A DNA stretch of 64,000 nt from Brachyhypopomus gauderio (Eukaryota; Chordata; Actinopteri; Gymnotiformes; Hypopomidae): the NCBI RefSeq assembly GCF_052324685.1, contig NC_135226.1, positions 20,539,645 through 20,603,644 of the forward strand, in the 5' to 3' direction. Shown in pieces: positions 14,501-37,418 of the stretch (its first letter is position 1; every line of letters starts with the position of its first letter). Position numbers and translations under genes: made by a program. Below the pieces are notes generated by a model. That model ran no database searches. It was not told where the DNA came from and saw nothing but the letters and a program-made list of their open reading frames with translations.

Positions 14501-17500
14501 CACCTCCTGTTCCTGGTCATCTCCAGCCTCCAGCCTCCTAACGAGCAGGAGTCAGCCTGCAGTTCCTGGTGGTTTGGGGCTTCCTTAAATCAGCACTGAT
14601 GGAAATGGAGATAAAAGGGTCAAAAACTTGACTCGATATCTGGCTAGGTGCCAACACGCTCCCTTAAATCTGGCCACAGCCATAACTAGGCTCACACGTT
14701 TAAGGAAAGTGCTTCAGTTTCAGACCCGAGAGGGATCAGACTTTATTTACCCATGTAAAATATACACTGCCATATGTTGTCTCCCTTTGCATTCTGGGTG
14801 CTGCAAAGATTCTCTCTCATAAATTACTAGCAATGGATTGTATGCTGTGAAATATGGTGAGGAACACATTTTAAACAGCTGTTCAGTGGCAGGGACACAG
14901 TCATTGTGATTTTTGCTGTGGTCAGTACCTCTACTGGGACATACATCAACTTCATAATTCAAAATATATTCACATACGCTCATATACTCATTTATACCCA
15001 CTTATACACACACTCGTGTTGAATGTAATTAAATTCCATTGTCGAGTGTGGGTAGTCTGATCTCAAGGGTATATGCTAACATGTAAAGTGAGCCAATCAA
15101 CGTTTGCCTTTCTACTCTGTAACATCTTGCTCATTACACACCAAACCCTTTCACCTTTGACCTTAAGGCAAAGTCTCTTTAACCTCTGCAGGTCATTCCT
15201 GATCATCAAGAAACAAGCCAAGTCCCACTTGAAACAAGCGATAATCATCAATCCCACTGAGGAGGAAGCAATCTCTGAATCAGAATTAAAATGTCCAAAC
15301 TCAAGACTAGGCACAGTTACTCAAACCATGTACGCCATGACCTTTAACCTTCAACTGTCTCACGTGAACATGTGTGTTCTTGGTTCACATCATATCTAAA
15401 AAGGACAGATCACACTGCCTGAAGAAAGTCATTCCTGGACAAGAGTGTGACCATAGTTCCACACCCACCCAAGTCCTGGTCCACTGCGGTCCTCAATACA
15501 GGCCTGACGCAGTAATCCCAAAGATTACCTCATGAAATTTAACACGACGACAATCTGAATTTGCAATCTTTCATCCCAGTTTTGAGATGTTGAGAAAATG
15601 TACTTGTGAAAATATACAGATTTGCTCCAGTCTATCGACTTATCCAATTCCACAGTTGAAAGCACAATATTGTAAAGATACTTCTCAGAATGATTATTAA
15701 AATATGGCATGCTTTATTTGTGCTGCAGTCCTTAATACTCAAAACATTTGAGTATGACTTTAGAGATCATACTATACATCTATATAGTGCATCATGTCTT
15801 AAATCCTCCATGATCCCCAGTTTTGAACACCGTATCCTGAGCTCTGCCGAACGGGACCAACTCCATCTCCTCTTTCCATTATCTGCTTCATTTATAGTAT
15901 TTCCTTCATTTAATTTCTTAATGTTTTATTTAAATGGTTTAAACGGTTGTACCGAGCTGACCCACCAACTCTCGCCGTGTTCCCTCAGACGCTTTTAAAG
16001 TGGATGTACAGATTTGTTGCATCAAATCAAATCAATTTGTATAGTGCTTTTCACAACACATGTTGTCACAAAGTGCTTTACAGGATTTACAAGGTTAACA
16101 ATACTATGGGTCCAGAACCCTAATGAGCAAGCCAAAGGTGACAGTGGCGAGGAAAAACTCCCTATGATGGTGGGGAATAGGAAGAAACCTTGGGAGGACC
16201 AAGACTCAAAAGGGAACGCCATCCTCCATTGGGCGGCCCGTTAACACACAAATTACACAAAAACAAATTAGACAGACGAACACACAAGTCACACACAAAT
16301 CACATAATCAGACTAAGTATAAGGTAACTAGAATGAAAGTTCTGGGTGTTGATATTGTCAATGTAAATGTCTTGTGATGAACGCCAGGTTTTCATTCCGT
16401 GTCTGAGTGATGATACTGTATTGTAGGCTCCAACCAGTATGCTCCAATCGTATCACCTCTGGAAGTGGCAACCACTGCCCAACAAAATGTAGAGAGGAAT
16501 AACGGCCACAGCCCAGCACGGCCACAGTCCAGCACGGCCACAGTCCAGCACGGCCACAGCCCAGCACGGCTACAGTCCTGACAGAGTCCTTTAATGCCAC
16601 CATCTCCTCATCCACCTAGCGGCTATCTCACCATGAACCGTTTTTACAAATGCATCACCACACCCATGAAAGAGGGTTTTTTTTTTTATCTTAAAGGCTT
16701 ATTACTTAAGCCTAGTGAAGCCATAAAGATCTTAAAAAATAAATAAATAAACAAAAATAAACAGGATCATAACTCCACAGGCTCAAAGTAATCGGATCAG
16801 ATCAAATCAGAAAGTCTTCCTAATCAAAACAGATCTGTCTTATTTCTGATACCAAATATTTTTATTTCGTATATATAGTCAAACCTTGATCCTACATTTG
16901 GGTTTTGCAAAAAACTCAGAGCTAAAAGTCTAAATCAACACAATACCAAAGTATGTTGATACGACATGGCAAGGTGGAGGGGGGGGGGGTACATTAATGG
17001 GTATGTTTACTAACACTTTCTCAGCCTCTTTCTCTACCTCTAAGGAGATAATTGTTTTGCTTCAATCAGTGACTGTGCGGGCCAGTTAACGACCACAGAG
17101 CAGGTTAAACTTCACTGGGAGAATTTAAAGCAGAAGACTTTAGAACAACTATGAACCCAAATATCCTGCAAGCAACCGTTCATGGGGTGAGGATGGGGAC
17201 CTTCCTTTAGTGGTGGTTCCTTTAGTGGTGGTTCCTTTAGTGGTGGTTCATTTAGTGGTGGTTCATTTAGTGGTGGTTCATTTAGTGGTGGTTCATTTAG
17301 TGGTGGTTCATTTAGTGGTGGTTCATTTAGTGGTGGTTCATTTAGTGGTGGTTCCTTTAGTGGTGGTTCATTTAGTGGTGGTTCATTTAGTGGTGGTTCA
17401 TTTAGTAGTGGTTTGTTGGAGAAGTCCATCATTCAGAAGGAACTATTATTTGTCCAGTAGCCGAGTACTTGACATAATGACGATTAAACCGGAACAAAAA

Positions 17501-18874
17501 ATTTGATTTTCTAATCATTTTCAGTCTAGATTAACCTCTGAAAATCTGGCCCCCAAATAACAACTGTATATGCAAATCCAAGATGGATCACCTTGTATCC
17601 AGCATGTGATGCGTGGGAAATGTTACAACGATCACACAAGCAAACAAAATGGACACCGTGCCCATTTCTGTCCACATTTTGTTTCTAATTTCAAATGACC
17701 TTGTGCACCAATGATCCATTAGCCAGAAGTGAAATACTGTAAGGGTCTTGTCCAATGGTACTTCCCTGCCAAGTGACATGTGTTCTAACAGGTTTTATAT
17801 TTTAGTGTTTCTAATATTTCTAGTGTTGGACTAGCCGGGCATTAGAAATTAGACCTTTATTTATTTTAAGCAGGGGTTGTGATTACAACTCAGTCCAAGT
17901 GCTTTAATGAGCACCGAATGACCAAGATATAAAAACAGCATTTAATACAGTTTTAACACTGGCTATTTTTAACATACATCACACACACCTAATTATGACC
18001 AAGCAGATGACAACTGCAGTCAATAGACCACTCAGGCACGTCCCATGTGTCATAAAGCCTGAGCTTGACCTGATTGCATACGCGTTTTCCTATTTTATAT
18101 CAGTTTAATTCGGGGCAAATACATGACTGCCTGCTCTGCAGAAAAAAACCACAGGAATTACATTTATAAGCGTGGCACTGCATTGACATTCATCATATTA
18201 CACCAACTCCAGTCGTGAAATATCTCTTGCTTTGCATTTTGCACCAGTTCTTGCCCCACACACTCCATTATCGGCCAGTCTGGGTAATGAGGAGAACCCA
18301 GGGGTCTCCAGGATTAGGACTGAGGGTCTGTGGATGCTCCTCTGACTCCAGACGGTTCCCCTGAACTTTCAGAAACTAGTCTAGGTTTCTGTTATAGGCT
18401 AAACAGATGAAAAGAAGTTCTTGTTTTAAAATATGCACACTGTGGAAGACTACTCTTATTATACACGTCAGCAAGTGAACCATCATGTTAATCCTGAGCT
18501 TTGATCATGCAAAAACAGCCATTCTGAATATGAATACATTTAATGAGAGAAGCAGGTATCGGGGTTAAACTTGAAAACAGATACCTGAGTGTGCAGTTCA
18601 GCACAGACCTGCACCAGAGAGAAGAGACAGTCCAGTGTCTATAAATCACTGCCAGCTAGTACAAAACCCAACATAGTCCCTGAACCCACACAACAGAGGT
18701 TTGCAGGAACAGAACCGGGTGGATGTAACGTAACTAAACTCGGCAGGTCTGTGTTTCACGTCTCGGGCGGGTTTAGACGGAGACTAAAACATTCACTTTT
18801 CATTCGTCTCATTCACTTTTGCACCGTGGAGAAGTGACCTACCTGTCACTGACCGGTGTCTGTGCGTCGCTCAT
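619..18874 (-). CDS. arhgef12: ARHGEF12 (LARG) Rho guanine nucleotide exchange factor, 5' part (first three coding exons)
   Basis: ARHGEF12 links G-alpha-12/13 and plexin-B signals to RhoA activation; its PDZ domain docks receptor tails. Three coding exons fit together. Exon 1, 18843-18874, encodes MSDAQTPVSDR and ends AG|GTAGGT; mammalian ARHGEF12 begins with the similar MSGTQSTITDR. Exon 2, 5346-5440, follows a CCCACAG acceptor and encodes a stretch with SSVLSRDHPAEKRPK and HEFDST, ending G|GTAACG. Exon 3, 619-717, encodes GLVQRCVIIQRDANGFGLTV and then SGDNPVFVQLVKEG: the start of the PDZ domain, with its carboxylate-binding loop in the GFGLTV position. Phases 2-2 and 1-1 match. The rest of the PDZ domain and the RGS-like, DH and PH domains lie left of the window. 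A short mammalian exon (SSSKKTK-type) between exons 2 and 3 was not found; the junction is in frame without it. Introns are about 13.4 and 4.6 kb. A second fish paralogue may exist; which one this is cannot be told. Confidence 0.87.
2668..2941. repeat. 15-bp GGGTGGAGGCCCAGG-type minisatellite
   Basis: About 18 units that differ mainly as CCCAGG versus CCCTTG or GACCAGG. Because 15 is a multiple of three, every frame on both strands stays open, giving spurious GPPPLGLHPWAST-type proteins. Confidence 0.95.
3362..3386. repeat. Poly-G run of 25
   Basis: An uninterrupted run of 25 guanines directly before the 31-bp minisatellite; long poly-G is rare in vertebrate DNA and is also error-prone in sequencing. 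Confidence 0.9.
3389..3925. repeat. 31-bp minisatellite (GTGTGCTAGCATGGATCAGA unit)
   Basis: About 17 units, each with GCTAGC and CAGACCTCAGTGGGAG; early units read GGGAGGGTG and later ones GGGAGTGTG, so the array expanded from more than one founder. Confidence 0.95.
4597..4734 (-). mobile_element. Dispersed repeat, copy A (fragment)
   Basis: Reverse-complement relative of the element at 16022-16245: both carry AGCGCTTTTCACAACAC, TTGTCACAAAG, ATGGGTCCAGA and CCTAATGAGCAAGCCAAAGG in the same order. Two copies in opposite orientation, 11 kb apart, show that this is an interspersed element. I recall similar sequence from otophysan fish genomes but cannot name the family. Confidence 0.75.
4917..4948. 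repeat. (CA)n microsatellite
   Basis: About 15 CA units in ARHGEF12 intron 2. Confidence 0.95.
5480..5760 (-). promoter_or_regulatory. GC-box-rich CpG island just upstream of ARHGEF12 exon 2
   Basis: This stretch has several GC boxes (CCCGCCCCGCC, GCCCCGCCCT twice) and many CpGs, unlike the rest of the 18-kb intron-rich region. It ends 40 bases before the acceptor of ARHGEF12 exon 2, in the position of a second, internal promoter. It could also be a GC-rich remnant of no function. Confidence 0.4.
6672..6905. repeat. 25-bp minisatellite with an E-box in each unit
   Basis: Nine or so units of GCAGCTTGCACGTGTGCAAA plus TAGTC. The centre TTGCACGTGTGCAA is nearly palindromic and contains CACGTG; about seven units keep it intact. 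Confidence 0.93.
8119..8506. repeat. Large (GA)n/(GGGA)n purine tract
   Basis: Nearly 390 bases of almost pure purine on the plus strand, ending in a perfect GA run (about 8449-8506). Such mirror-like purine tracts can form triplex DNA. Confidence 0.97.
8631..8711. repeat. Tandem duplication, 40 bp x 2
   Basis: ATCAGGATTATATCTAGATT and the following 20 bases occur twice head to tail with no differences, so the duplication is recent. Confidence 0.95.
8885..9140. other. Candidate conserved non-coding element
   Basis: A repeat-free block dense in developmental factor motifs: GGCATTTGCTATAG, ACTAATTAGCTTAA (homeodomain), CATCAGCTGCTG (E-box), TGCAAACATTTGATTATCAA (FOX/TCF-like) and TTTTGCATA (POU-like). 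Both strands are open over most of it, but neither translation resembles a protein family. The character is that of a vertebrate intronic enhancer; conservation itself cannot be seen from one sequence. Confidence 0.3.
9524..9664. repeat. Tandem duplication, 68 bp x 2
   Basis: GAGGTTCTGTTTCTAGTGTG through GCAGGACGTC occurs at 9528 and again at 9596 with few changes. Confidence 0.9.
10519..10612. repeat. 15-bp minisatellite (CCGGGTTCTCCTGCC)
   Basis: Six to seven units with minor variants (GGTGCT, GCCGCGG). All frames remain open because the unit is five codons long. Confidence 0.93.
13889..14072 (-). mobile_element. tRNA-derived SINE
   Basis: Read on the minus strand, the 5' end is GGGGCAGTCATGGCGTGGTGGTTAGG (A-box region, split here: TGGCGTGGTGG) followed by GGTTCGATTCC, a perfect RNA polymerase III B box. 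The body has GGTGCCCCTGAGCAAGGCCC and TAAGTCGCTCTGGATAAGGG, then CGTCTGCCAAATGCC, and ends in an AAATGTAAATG tail. This layout is a tRNA-headed SINE of a type very common in teleosts. Confidence 0.9.
16022..16245 (+). mobile_element. Dispersed repeat, copy B
   Basis: Longer copy of the element at 4597-4734, continuing through GGAAAAACTCCCTATGATGG, GAAGAAACCTTGGGAGGACC and CCATTGGGCGGCC. There are no visible terminal inverted repeats or coding capacity, so it is a non-autonomous element of unknown class. Confidence 0.75.
16502..16577. repeat. 16-bp minisatellite (GGCCACAGTCCAGCAC)
   Basis: Five units with slight variation in ARHGEF12 intron 1. Confidence 0.9.
17206..17413. repeat. 15-bp minisatellite (TTTAGTGGTGGTTCA)
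   Basis: Fourteen units, differing only at GTTCC versus GTTCA; open in several frames (for example NEPPL repeats on the minus strand) but with no sign of being coding. Confidence 0.96.
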
Positions 18875-19450
18875 TGGTCTTGTGTTTCTAGCGTCTGTAC
18901 GACTTACATCCAGATGGCATCGTGAGAGTGTCGGAGTCTCGTGCGCGTCGGTGTGTCGTGGTGACCGGAGGCGCGAGCTGCCCGCGATCTTCACCCGTCG
19001 CAAAAGGCGGAAATGTATCAAAAATAACTTTAACGTTATCTAATACATAAATAAAATATCCGAGATGTCAGGATCGTAACACGTCTTGGAAAATGCAGAG
19101 ATCAGGAGAGTCCACAGCTGAAAGAGAAAACGTGACCCAAGACCTGGTGTGTAAAGTACTGGACCGATCACTCTTCATATATACTGGACCTGCACGGAGG
19201 ACACTGTGTCTCCTAATGGCGAATGCAGCGTGCACTGCAACCGAGACCCAATATCGCCACATGCACCAGTGTTTATTCCCTTTGACTCGGTGAGATACCC
19301 GCCTGGACCCGAGAAAGAAAAAGAGCTGAATAATAGTAGCTCGTGCGAGTGGAGGCGAGGCGGTACTGGTACCGAAACCGCGTAGGAGACACTGGGCAGA
19401 GTTCACGTTACCCGCCGTGGGCAGAGTTCACGTTCACGTTGTTGTCCGGT
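18875..19450 (-). promoter_or_regulatory. arhgef12: Probable ARHGEF12 promoter and 5' untranslated region (CpG-rich)
   Basis: The bases upstream of the ARHGEF12 start codon are visibly richer in CpG than the surrounding AT-rich DNA, with clusters such as GTCGGTGTGTCG, GAGGCGCGAGCTGCCCGCGA and GAGGCGAGGCGG. No TATA box was seen. The CpG peak and its place directly before the first coding exon suggest a CpG-island promoter; the exact start site cannot be read. Confidence 0.5.
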
Positions 19451-20676
19451 TATTATTTCAGGTTTGGTCCGCGACAGAGCTGCATTGGGTTCTGCACGGG
19501 GAGCCCTGCTAACAGACTCACTTATACTCATTTATACTCAAATATACTCACTTATACTCACATAAACTCATTTATACTCGCTTATACTCACTTATACTCA
19601 CATATACTCAAATATACTCACTTATACTCACATAAACTCGAATAAACTCAAATATCACTTATACTCACTCATACTCACATATACCCACTTATACTTACAT
19701 ATATTCACTTCTACACACGTATACTCATACCCACTTATACGTATGCATACTCACTTTTACACACTTTTTGCACATATAGGCTACTCACGGGTGAGCAGCG
19801 AACGTTAGCAGTTTATTACTCTCTTATTTCGTACTAACCCAAATAAGATAAGACATTAGCGGAAACTAACGTGTAGGGAACAGAACCGGCTTAATTTTAA
19901 TTGAAAAAAATTATTTTTTATTTAAGAGCTGATACAACCTGTCCACCTTAAACCAGATTTACCCATTTCGTATTGTCATTAGCTATTTTGCACATACAAA
20001 TTCGTACTACATGATTACATAAGTTAGTATTATCTGAAGTTGCTTTGAACCATGTGAAATTAAATATATCTTGGTTATTGAATGTAAACATGTGTGCTTG
20101 GATGCCATCTTATGGTCATCCAAAATACTACAATATAATCTCGAATTTGTGAGATTGCTAAAAGGATTTTTCTTATTTTTATTTATCGTACGTTTTTAAA
20201 ATATTGTGAATCATGTTAACGTAGAACTGTTATTAGGTCCGCTTATCTGAGAAGTTATTAATCTTTGACAAAAATGAAAAACATTTTATAAAAACCTCAA
20301 AAACATTTCCTCAATAGATGGCAATATTTTTGCATTTATTGTGATAAAATCATTTTAATTAGTTCGATTTAAAAAAAAGTAAAACATTACAGCTTGTGAT
20401 TAATTCCAAATATTACACAAATTAAAAAATGTCAGTAAACATTTCCATGTGGTTTAATAACAACCAATACCAACTACTTCAAGTGTACCACGAATAAAAA
20501 GCCAGTGGCAGATGTATTAGTGTATGTCCATATTCATAAAAAACATTGTTATTCAAATGAGAGAAAATCACGTCTGATAACACGTAAACATCTAACAGCT
20601 GTTTGACAGAAGTGATGTCCAGTTTGGAGGGGGAGATCACCGCAGTTTGTTCAGTATGAGAGGGAAGTGAATACTC
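19451..20676. other. Intergenic: ARHGEF12 promoter to TLCD5 stop
   Basis: Holds a TATACTCA-type simple repeat at 19.52-19.76 kb, then AT-rich sequence that probably includes the TLCD5 3' untranslated region. A minus-strand AATAAA (plus-strand tttatt) at 20335-20340 is a candidate polyadenylation signal. No gene seen. Confidence 0.5.
19518..19760. repeat. Degenerate TATACTCACT-type simple repeat
   Basis: About 24 imperfect decamers mixing TTATACTCAC, AAATACTCAC-like and ATAAACTCA variants, just upstream of the ARHGEF12 CpG patch. Confidence 0.9.
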
Positions 20677-22701
<2,025 letters not shown>

Positions 22702-23349
22702 ACTGGAGCTGAAATATCCACAAACAAAAAATGTTAACGGAGGTTCTGATGGCCAAACCCAAATATCCTTCAACCGAACCAAACGCAAAAAGACTCTGCA
22801 ACTGATCTCAATGGAAAAATTCATATAGGACACTTGCGTTAATGTCTCAGAGTTTTACGAGAAGACCGTTGTGGCTTTGACTCCAGGGTCCTGCTAAAAC
22901 CACTCCCATGTTTGGAGCAGGACAGTGTTGCAAATCAGCGGTTGAGAAACGCCTCAGATCTCACCAGCACGGCACAAAAGTGGACCAAAAGTGAGAGATG
23001 TGAAGTCATGGGCCGTGTCCTCACGTCTCCTCCTGCGTGTAATCTCACCGAGACACAGCACTCCAGACAAACGCAACAGGCTGCCACAACTTCTGTCTTT
23101 CCAGCATTTCTTCAAACATCATCTCGCATCTCAGTTTTTTTTTATGTATATGCATAATTAACAAATGTATTATTCCAGGGCCATAAAAGATCAAATGACA
23201 GCAATCAGCTAATTTTCAAAATATGTAATTAAATCTGAAATCTGTGCAATGGGATCTGAGCAGCGTATTCAGCATCAAGGAACCAGCAGTCTGCACCAAA
23301 ACACCACAGTATACATCAGCACCAAAAATCAAAGCACTTCGTGTGTTAG

Positions 23350-23350
23350 T

Positions 23351-23400
<50 letters not shown>
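23350..23400. repeat. (CA)n microsatellite
   Basis: About 25 CA units followed by GAGTGTGTGT, between the TLCD5 start codon and its CpG patch. Confidence 0.96.
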
Positions 23401-23403
<3 letters not shown>

Positions 23404-23499
23404 TGTGTGTATTTGTTAAGAAAGGTTCTGATAGCAATATTCTTTTAAAAAACGCACAGATTTAAATCTGCATTAAAATCTGAGATATATATTTTCAAG

Positions 23500-23840
23500 C
23501 CCACCTCATTTACATGCTCCTCTACGGTGTCGTGGGTGCCAGACCCTCTCTGCCCACCCACTCTATGCCAGTAACGGCGTCCGCATCCGTGTTCCGCCGT
23601 TCGCCGAGAGGCCTCGTCGCGTCTCTGCATTCATCTTCTTGGAGACGGTACGAAAAGACACCGCCGAAACAAAAGCTACATTCGCCTTTTCCTCTCGCAG
23701 CCGACGGCCAGCAGTGATGAAAACAAAGAGCACGACGCGATTGGCGCTTGTAAATGTGGGACAACAGCGACCCCTGCTGGCGCGGACCGAGCAGCGTCAA
23801 AACAGAGGCGCAGTCGCTCAGAAACTTACCAAACACCACC
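23500..23840 (-). promoter_or_regulatory. tlcd5: Probable TLCD5 promoter and first untranslated exon region
   Basis: A CpG-rich patch (GGCGTCCGCATCCG, CGCCGTTCGCCGAGAGG, CGCGTCTCTGC) lies about 0.8-1.1 kb upstream of the TLCD5 start codon. Because an acceptor sits directly before that start codon, the first exon should be upstream, and this is the only CpG-rich patch available. A CTCF-like match lies at 23767-23780 on the minus strand. Exon limits cannot be read. Confidence 0.42.
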
Positions 23841-24255
23841 AAACTATCGTTATTAGAGATTTGGGAATATAAATTTTTATTTAAAATCATCATCTCACAT
23901 TCATATGCTTAACGTTTTCATAGAAAAATATTTGACACATTTCAGTTATACACAGCTTTAAAATCAGTAGATACTGAAGTATCAAGGCACTTAAAATGGT
24001 CAGAAACTGACCGGTGTTTAGGGCAGTTTGATTTACTTTTTGAACAACTCTGCAGTTGGCATTTTTACTTCTTTATTCTGTGCGAGATATTAAATTATTT
24101 TAATCAAACTTTTTATTACCATACACAACTATTCTAACACTAGGACAATTATGTCACGAAGAAATGACAAAGAAATGTCCTCATGGTAACAATCTATTTA
24201 TAGATTAGGTCCTATTTGCTGATTATACAATTTATGTTGTTGTTACTTTGCTGAA

Positions 24256-24269
24256 CCAGTAGATGGCAG
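24256..24269 (+). promoter_or_regulatory. CTCF-type motif between OAF and TLCD5
   Basis: CCAGTAGATGGCAG agrees at all 14 positions with the CTCF core CCASYAGRKGGCRS. It lies in the 1.3 kb between the OAF stop codon and the TLCD5 promoter patch, probably in or just past the OAF 3' untranslated region. Confidence 0.38.
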
Positions 24270-24446
24270 TGTTGGGTGTAAAGTGGTACTGCTATCCCGC
24301 TATTGCAGCTGCAGTCTGGTTTTTCTTAAACACTTGCACAGCAGCACCAAAAACCGTGATCATTATCAAATACTTAAAACTGATGTTTGTCGGAAAGGGA
24401 CAAAAAAACGAATGAAATGTGATCCCTAAAACCTTATGAAAAAGGC

Positions 24447-24448
<2 letters not shown>

Positions 24449-24526
<78 letters not shown>
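24449..24526. repeat. (GC)n(CA)n microsatellite
   Basis: Five GC units run into nearly 35 CA units; GCGCGC followed by CA repeats has strong Z-DNA potential. Confidence 0.96.
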
Positions 24527-24528
<2 letters not shown>

Positions 24529-25251
24529 TTAAAATGAGCTTTGTTAAGAACACTCACATGCAAACAAGAAACACACTACAGCATATCGGTCTTCTCTATA
24601 CCAAGGCACCAGTGACAGAAATAAGAAAAATGGTTCTCCATCTTGCCCACAAAATGCAAGTAACCCCATCAAATGTAATCTGACAAAATATTAAGAGAAA
24701 CAAACAAATCAAAAAGGCACATTTCTTTTTGAACCCGTTCCTTAAAGATTTCAATAACTTCTCGCAACAATAAATAATAAAACACCAGGTTCTAATTCTG
24801 GAACAGCTTGAACAGGCAACCTGACTGAACACCACGGTGCTAAATGTCCAAACCTAGCTTGATACACTGTGTACTGATTCACTGTGCTCTCCTGGGTCCA
24901 GCACGCGCACTGACACTTATCCCAGGACCGGGACTCAAGAGTTCATTAAAGGCAGAAAGGCCGGAGGTTTGTTGCCCGGACAGTCCAGACGTCATCGGCT
25001 CAGCCAACCGCCCCAGCACACAAGCTGATGTGGCAGTGAGATGAAGCCACTCCTCGTCATCCTCGTCTCCCGTCAGCGTCCATGCCCGTCCGCACGGGGT
25101 GTGAGCGTCATCTCAGCATTCCACTTCCTGGTCAGGGTGTCTCGTCCACGCTGAAAACCACACCCCCCCCCCATTCATAAATAAGAGGGTTCCAAGAACA
25201 AGCAGACGAACAGGCAGGAGGTCCGGGGAGCGTGTCCCACAGGGAGCAGAG

Positions 25252-35200
<9,949 letters not shown>

Positions 35201-35547
35201 ACCTGACAGGACCTCACTTTGCTGGAAATATATTTTCCTAAGCAACTACATAACCGATTGTGAACACAACAAAATCACAACTTTTAACGATTTTTTGTTT
35301 CCTAGCCGTCTTTAGTAATCTTAATATATCGAATTAGTTATCCTATAAAAGTGGTTGTCACGTACAATTTAGATTCTCTACAGATTCTCTACTTCACTTT
35401 ATTTTATTAAATGCCTGAGGGAAAATTTGACGATACTGAGATAATTTGTGGTGCCACACACCAAGAGCAACATCTGTGTGTAGTGATCAAAGTAGCACAT
35501 TAAACCTCGCAGGTGACGTGTGTCTCCCTGGGTGGCCCAGGTGGGGC

Positions 35548-35560
35548 TGTGTGTGTGTGT

Positions 35561-35591
<31 letters not shown>

Positions 35592-35655
35592 GGGGGGGGT
35601 AGCCCACCGTGGGGGAGGTCGCGTCAACAGCAGGAGAACGGGGGGGGGGGGGGGG
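35548..35655. repeat. (GT)n with two poly-G runs
   Basis: GTGTGT joins a run of 20 or more G, and after about 40 bases a second run of about 16 G follows. Confidence 0.95.
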
Positions 35656-36469
35656 TTGAGGACAGGAGATCGACTAAACAATAATCCTCCTTTGGTGAAG
35701 TGTGAGCCCAAACATCTCCAACAGGTTGTGATCACCCACAGTTAATTTCTCTTTCTGTGACTTAAATACCACATCAGCACCTTGGGGGAGGAAGGATATG
35801 ACGGTTTTCGACCTAGTTATGTTCGAGCCAGTATTGCTTGTATTTTGATTCCATACCATGTTGAAAACCATGAGGTTAAGACACTCTTCATTCAGCAGTA
35901 CAGCGTGTAGATCCTGGACCAGGGACCCTGGACGAGATTGGAAATGCCATTAACCTATTACACAAGCAAAGCCCGGAATAGGCAGCCATAGTCCAGTGAA
36001 GTGTGTAATTAATTACAGAGTGAAGTGGTTTGTGTGTTTTGGCTGTACGGTCAAGCACATGACAGATGAAAGACCCTGGGGTTAAAGTTCAGAATGTTAT
36101 CAGGAGAAATAAACGCCTACAGTGAACTGTGCCGTGTGTTTTTATGTGGAGAATCTGTTGCTGTTGTAAAATGACAAGTAAAAGTCTTATTGTAAACATT
36201 TTTCCTGGGGTGGGTTAATCTTGGACTAAAGTGCTGGTCATATAATCACAGTGCACTGTTTAAGTTTCTTAAAACTTAACTTGTGTGTGATGTAGAGAAT
36301 ATATGTGTCCAAGCATACACCACTATGATCACAGTGTGGTTACCACAAGATGGTATGAGCTGATGAACAGAACAGTCTCTTTAAAGTACAAAAAAGTCTT
36401 CTAGACAGATAATACTAAAGTACACATAAGTCTTGTAGACAGATTACAGAGACGTAAGTGGAGACACTC

Positions 36470-36620
36470 CCCCCCCTCTCTCCACGCTCACTTTTTTGTA
36501 ACTCACTTTTTTGTAACTGACTTTTCTTGCACACTTTGTAATTCTGCAGAACTATGCTACAGTGAGTTTGCTCATTGTGTTATTGGCCTGGTTTGTATTC
36601 TGTAAGGAATGCTGTCCTCT
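36470..36620. repeat. Diverged repeat, copy 1
   Basis: CTGCAGAACTATGCTACAG, GTTTGCTCATTGTGTTATTG and GTTTGTATTCTGTAA recur with changes at 37.61-37.74 kb. This suggests an old segmental duplication or two copies of an unknown interspersed repeat. Confidence 0.6.
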
Positions 36621-37354
36621 GTGATTTATGTGGTCGGTGTATTATGACATAAATAGTGTGTGTTGGGGATAAAGAGTGTTGGGGTGTGGAATGGTGAGGC
36701 TCAGCATGTCATGTGAGATCCATCTCATCTGTGATCCATGTTATGGGTTCCTTCTTATCTGGGATCCATCAGATCTATGAGCTCACTGGTCATGGTCACA
36801 CATCATGGTCATGACATGGCTGGCAGTGGACTGGGCTCGCATGTCTTCACAGCTGATGGGATTGATTGAGGGGAAATCTGAGTATGTTCTGAACTGTACA
36901 AAAGCATCTTATGGATGCCAAACGTAACACAAGGCAATGATGCAGAAATGCTTAAGTATTTAGGATGTTTTTCAGAGCAAACGAAGATTACTTTTGACAG
37001 GTAAGGTCAAAAACCCACCCAGGAGTGTTTCACTTACTGAAGAAAATATCTAAATCACCTCCCTCAACACCACTGAAAAGCCATCTGTGAAAATGACTGT
37101 GTAGGCTGGATATAACCTCACCAGGAAAAGATCTGGTGATCTGTGTTGGAATATTTGAACCCAATTAAATGCAAACAAATGCAACACATTTTAATTCTAC
37201 TTTTGGTCCACTAAAAATGCCACTATGTACAAAAAGGCCTGTCATTTCCTACCTATGCATCTCCTAGTCTCACTCTGAATTATCATCGACCTTCCTATAG
37301 TCAAGATGTTTACAGTGTATACAAAAAGTTAATTAGTAACTAGGCATTCAGGTA

Positions 37355-37357
<3 letters not shown>

Positions 37358-37417
<60 letters not shown>
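37358..37417. repeat. (CA)n microsatellite
   Basis: About 30 CA units in the OAF-PDE9A interval. Confidence 0.97.

Positions 37418-37418
<1 letters not shown>

Larger units (their letters stand above)
5441..18842 (-). other. ARHGEF12 intron 1
   Basis: A 13.4-kb intron without recognisable genes. It contains the GC-box patch at 5.5-5.8 kb, a 25-bp minisatellite (6.7 kb), a large GA tract (8.1-8.5 kb), a candidate conserved element (8.89-9.14 kb), tandem duplications at 8.6 and 9.5 kb, a SINE (13.9 kb), a dispersed repeat (16.0 kb) and short minisatellites at 10.5, 16.5 and 17.2 kb. Between these, 10.8-13.8, 14.1-15.9 and 17.5-18.8 kb are ordinary AT-rich unique DNA. Confidence 0.7.
23891..25251. 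other. Intergenic: TLCD5 promoter to OAF stop
   Basis: AT-rich DNA with a CA microsatellite (24.45-24.53 kb) and a CTCF-type motif. Candidate minus-strand polyadenylation signals for OAF (tttatt on the plus strand) lie near 24071 and 24111. There is no trace of POU-domain exons. Confidence 0.5.

Noticed and set aside
17112..17506. NEPPL and VVVHLV repeat proteins
   Set aside because: Frames of a 15-bp minisatellite in an ARHGEF12 intron.
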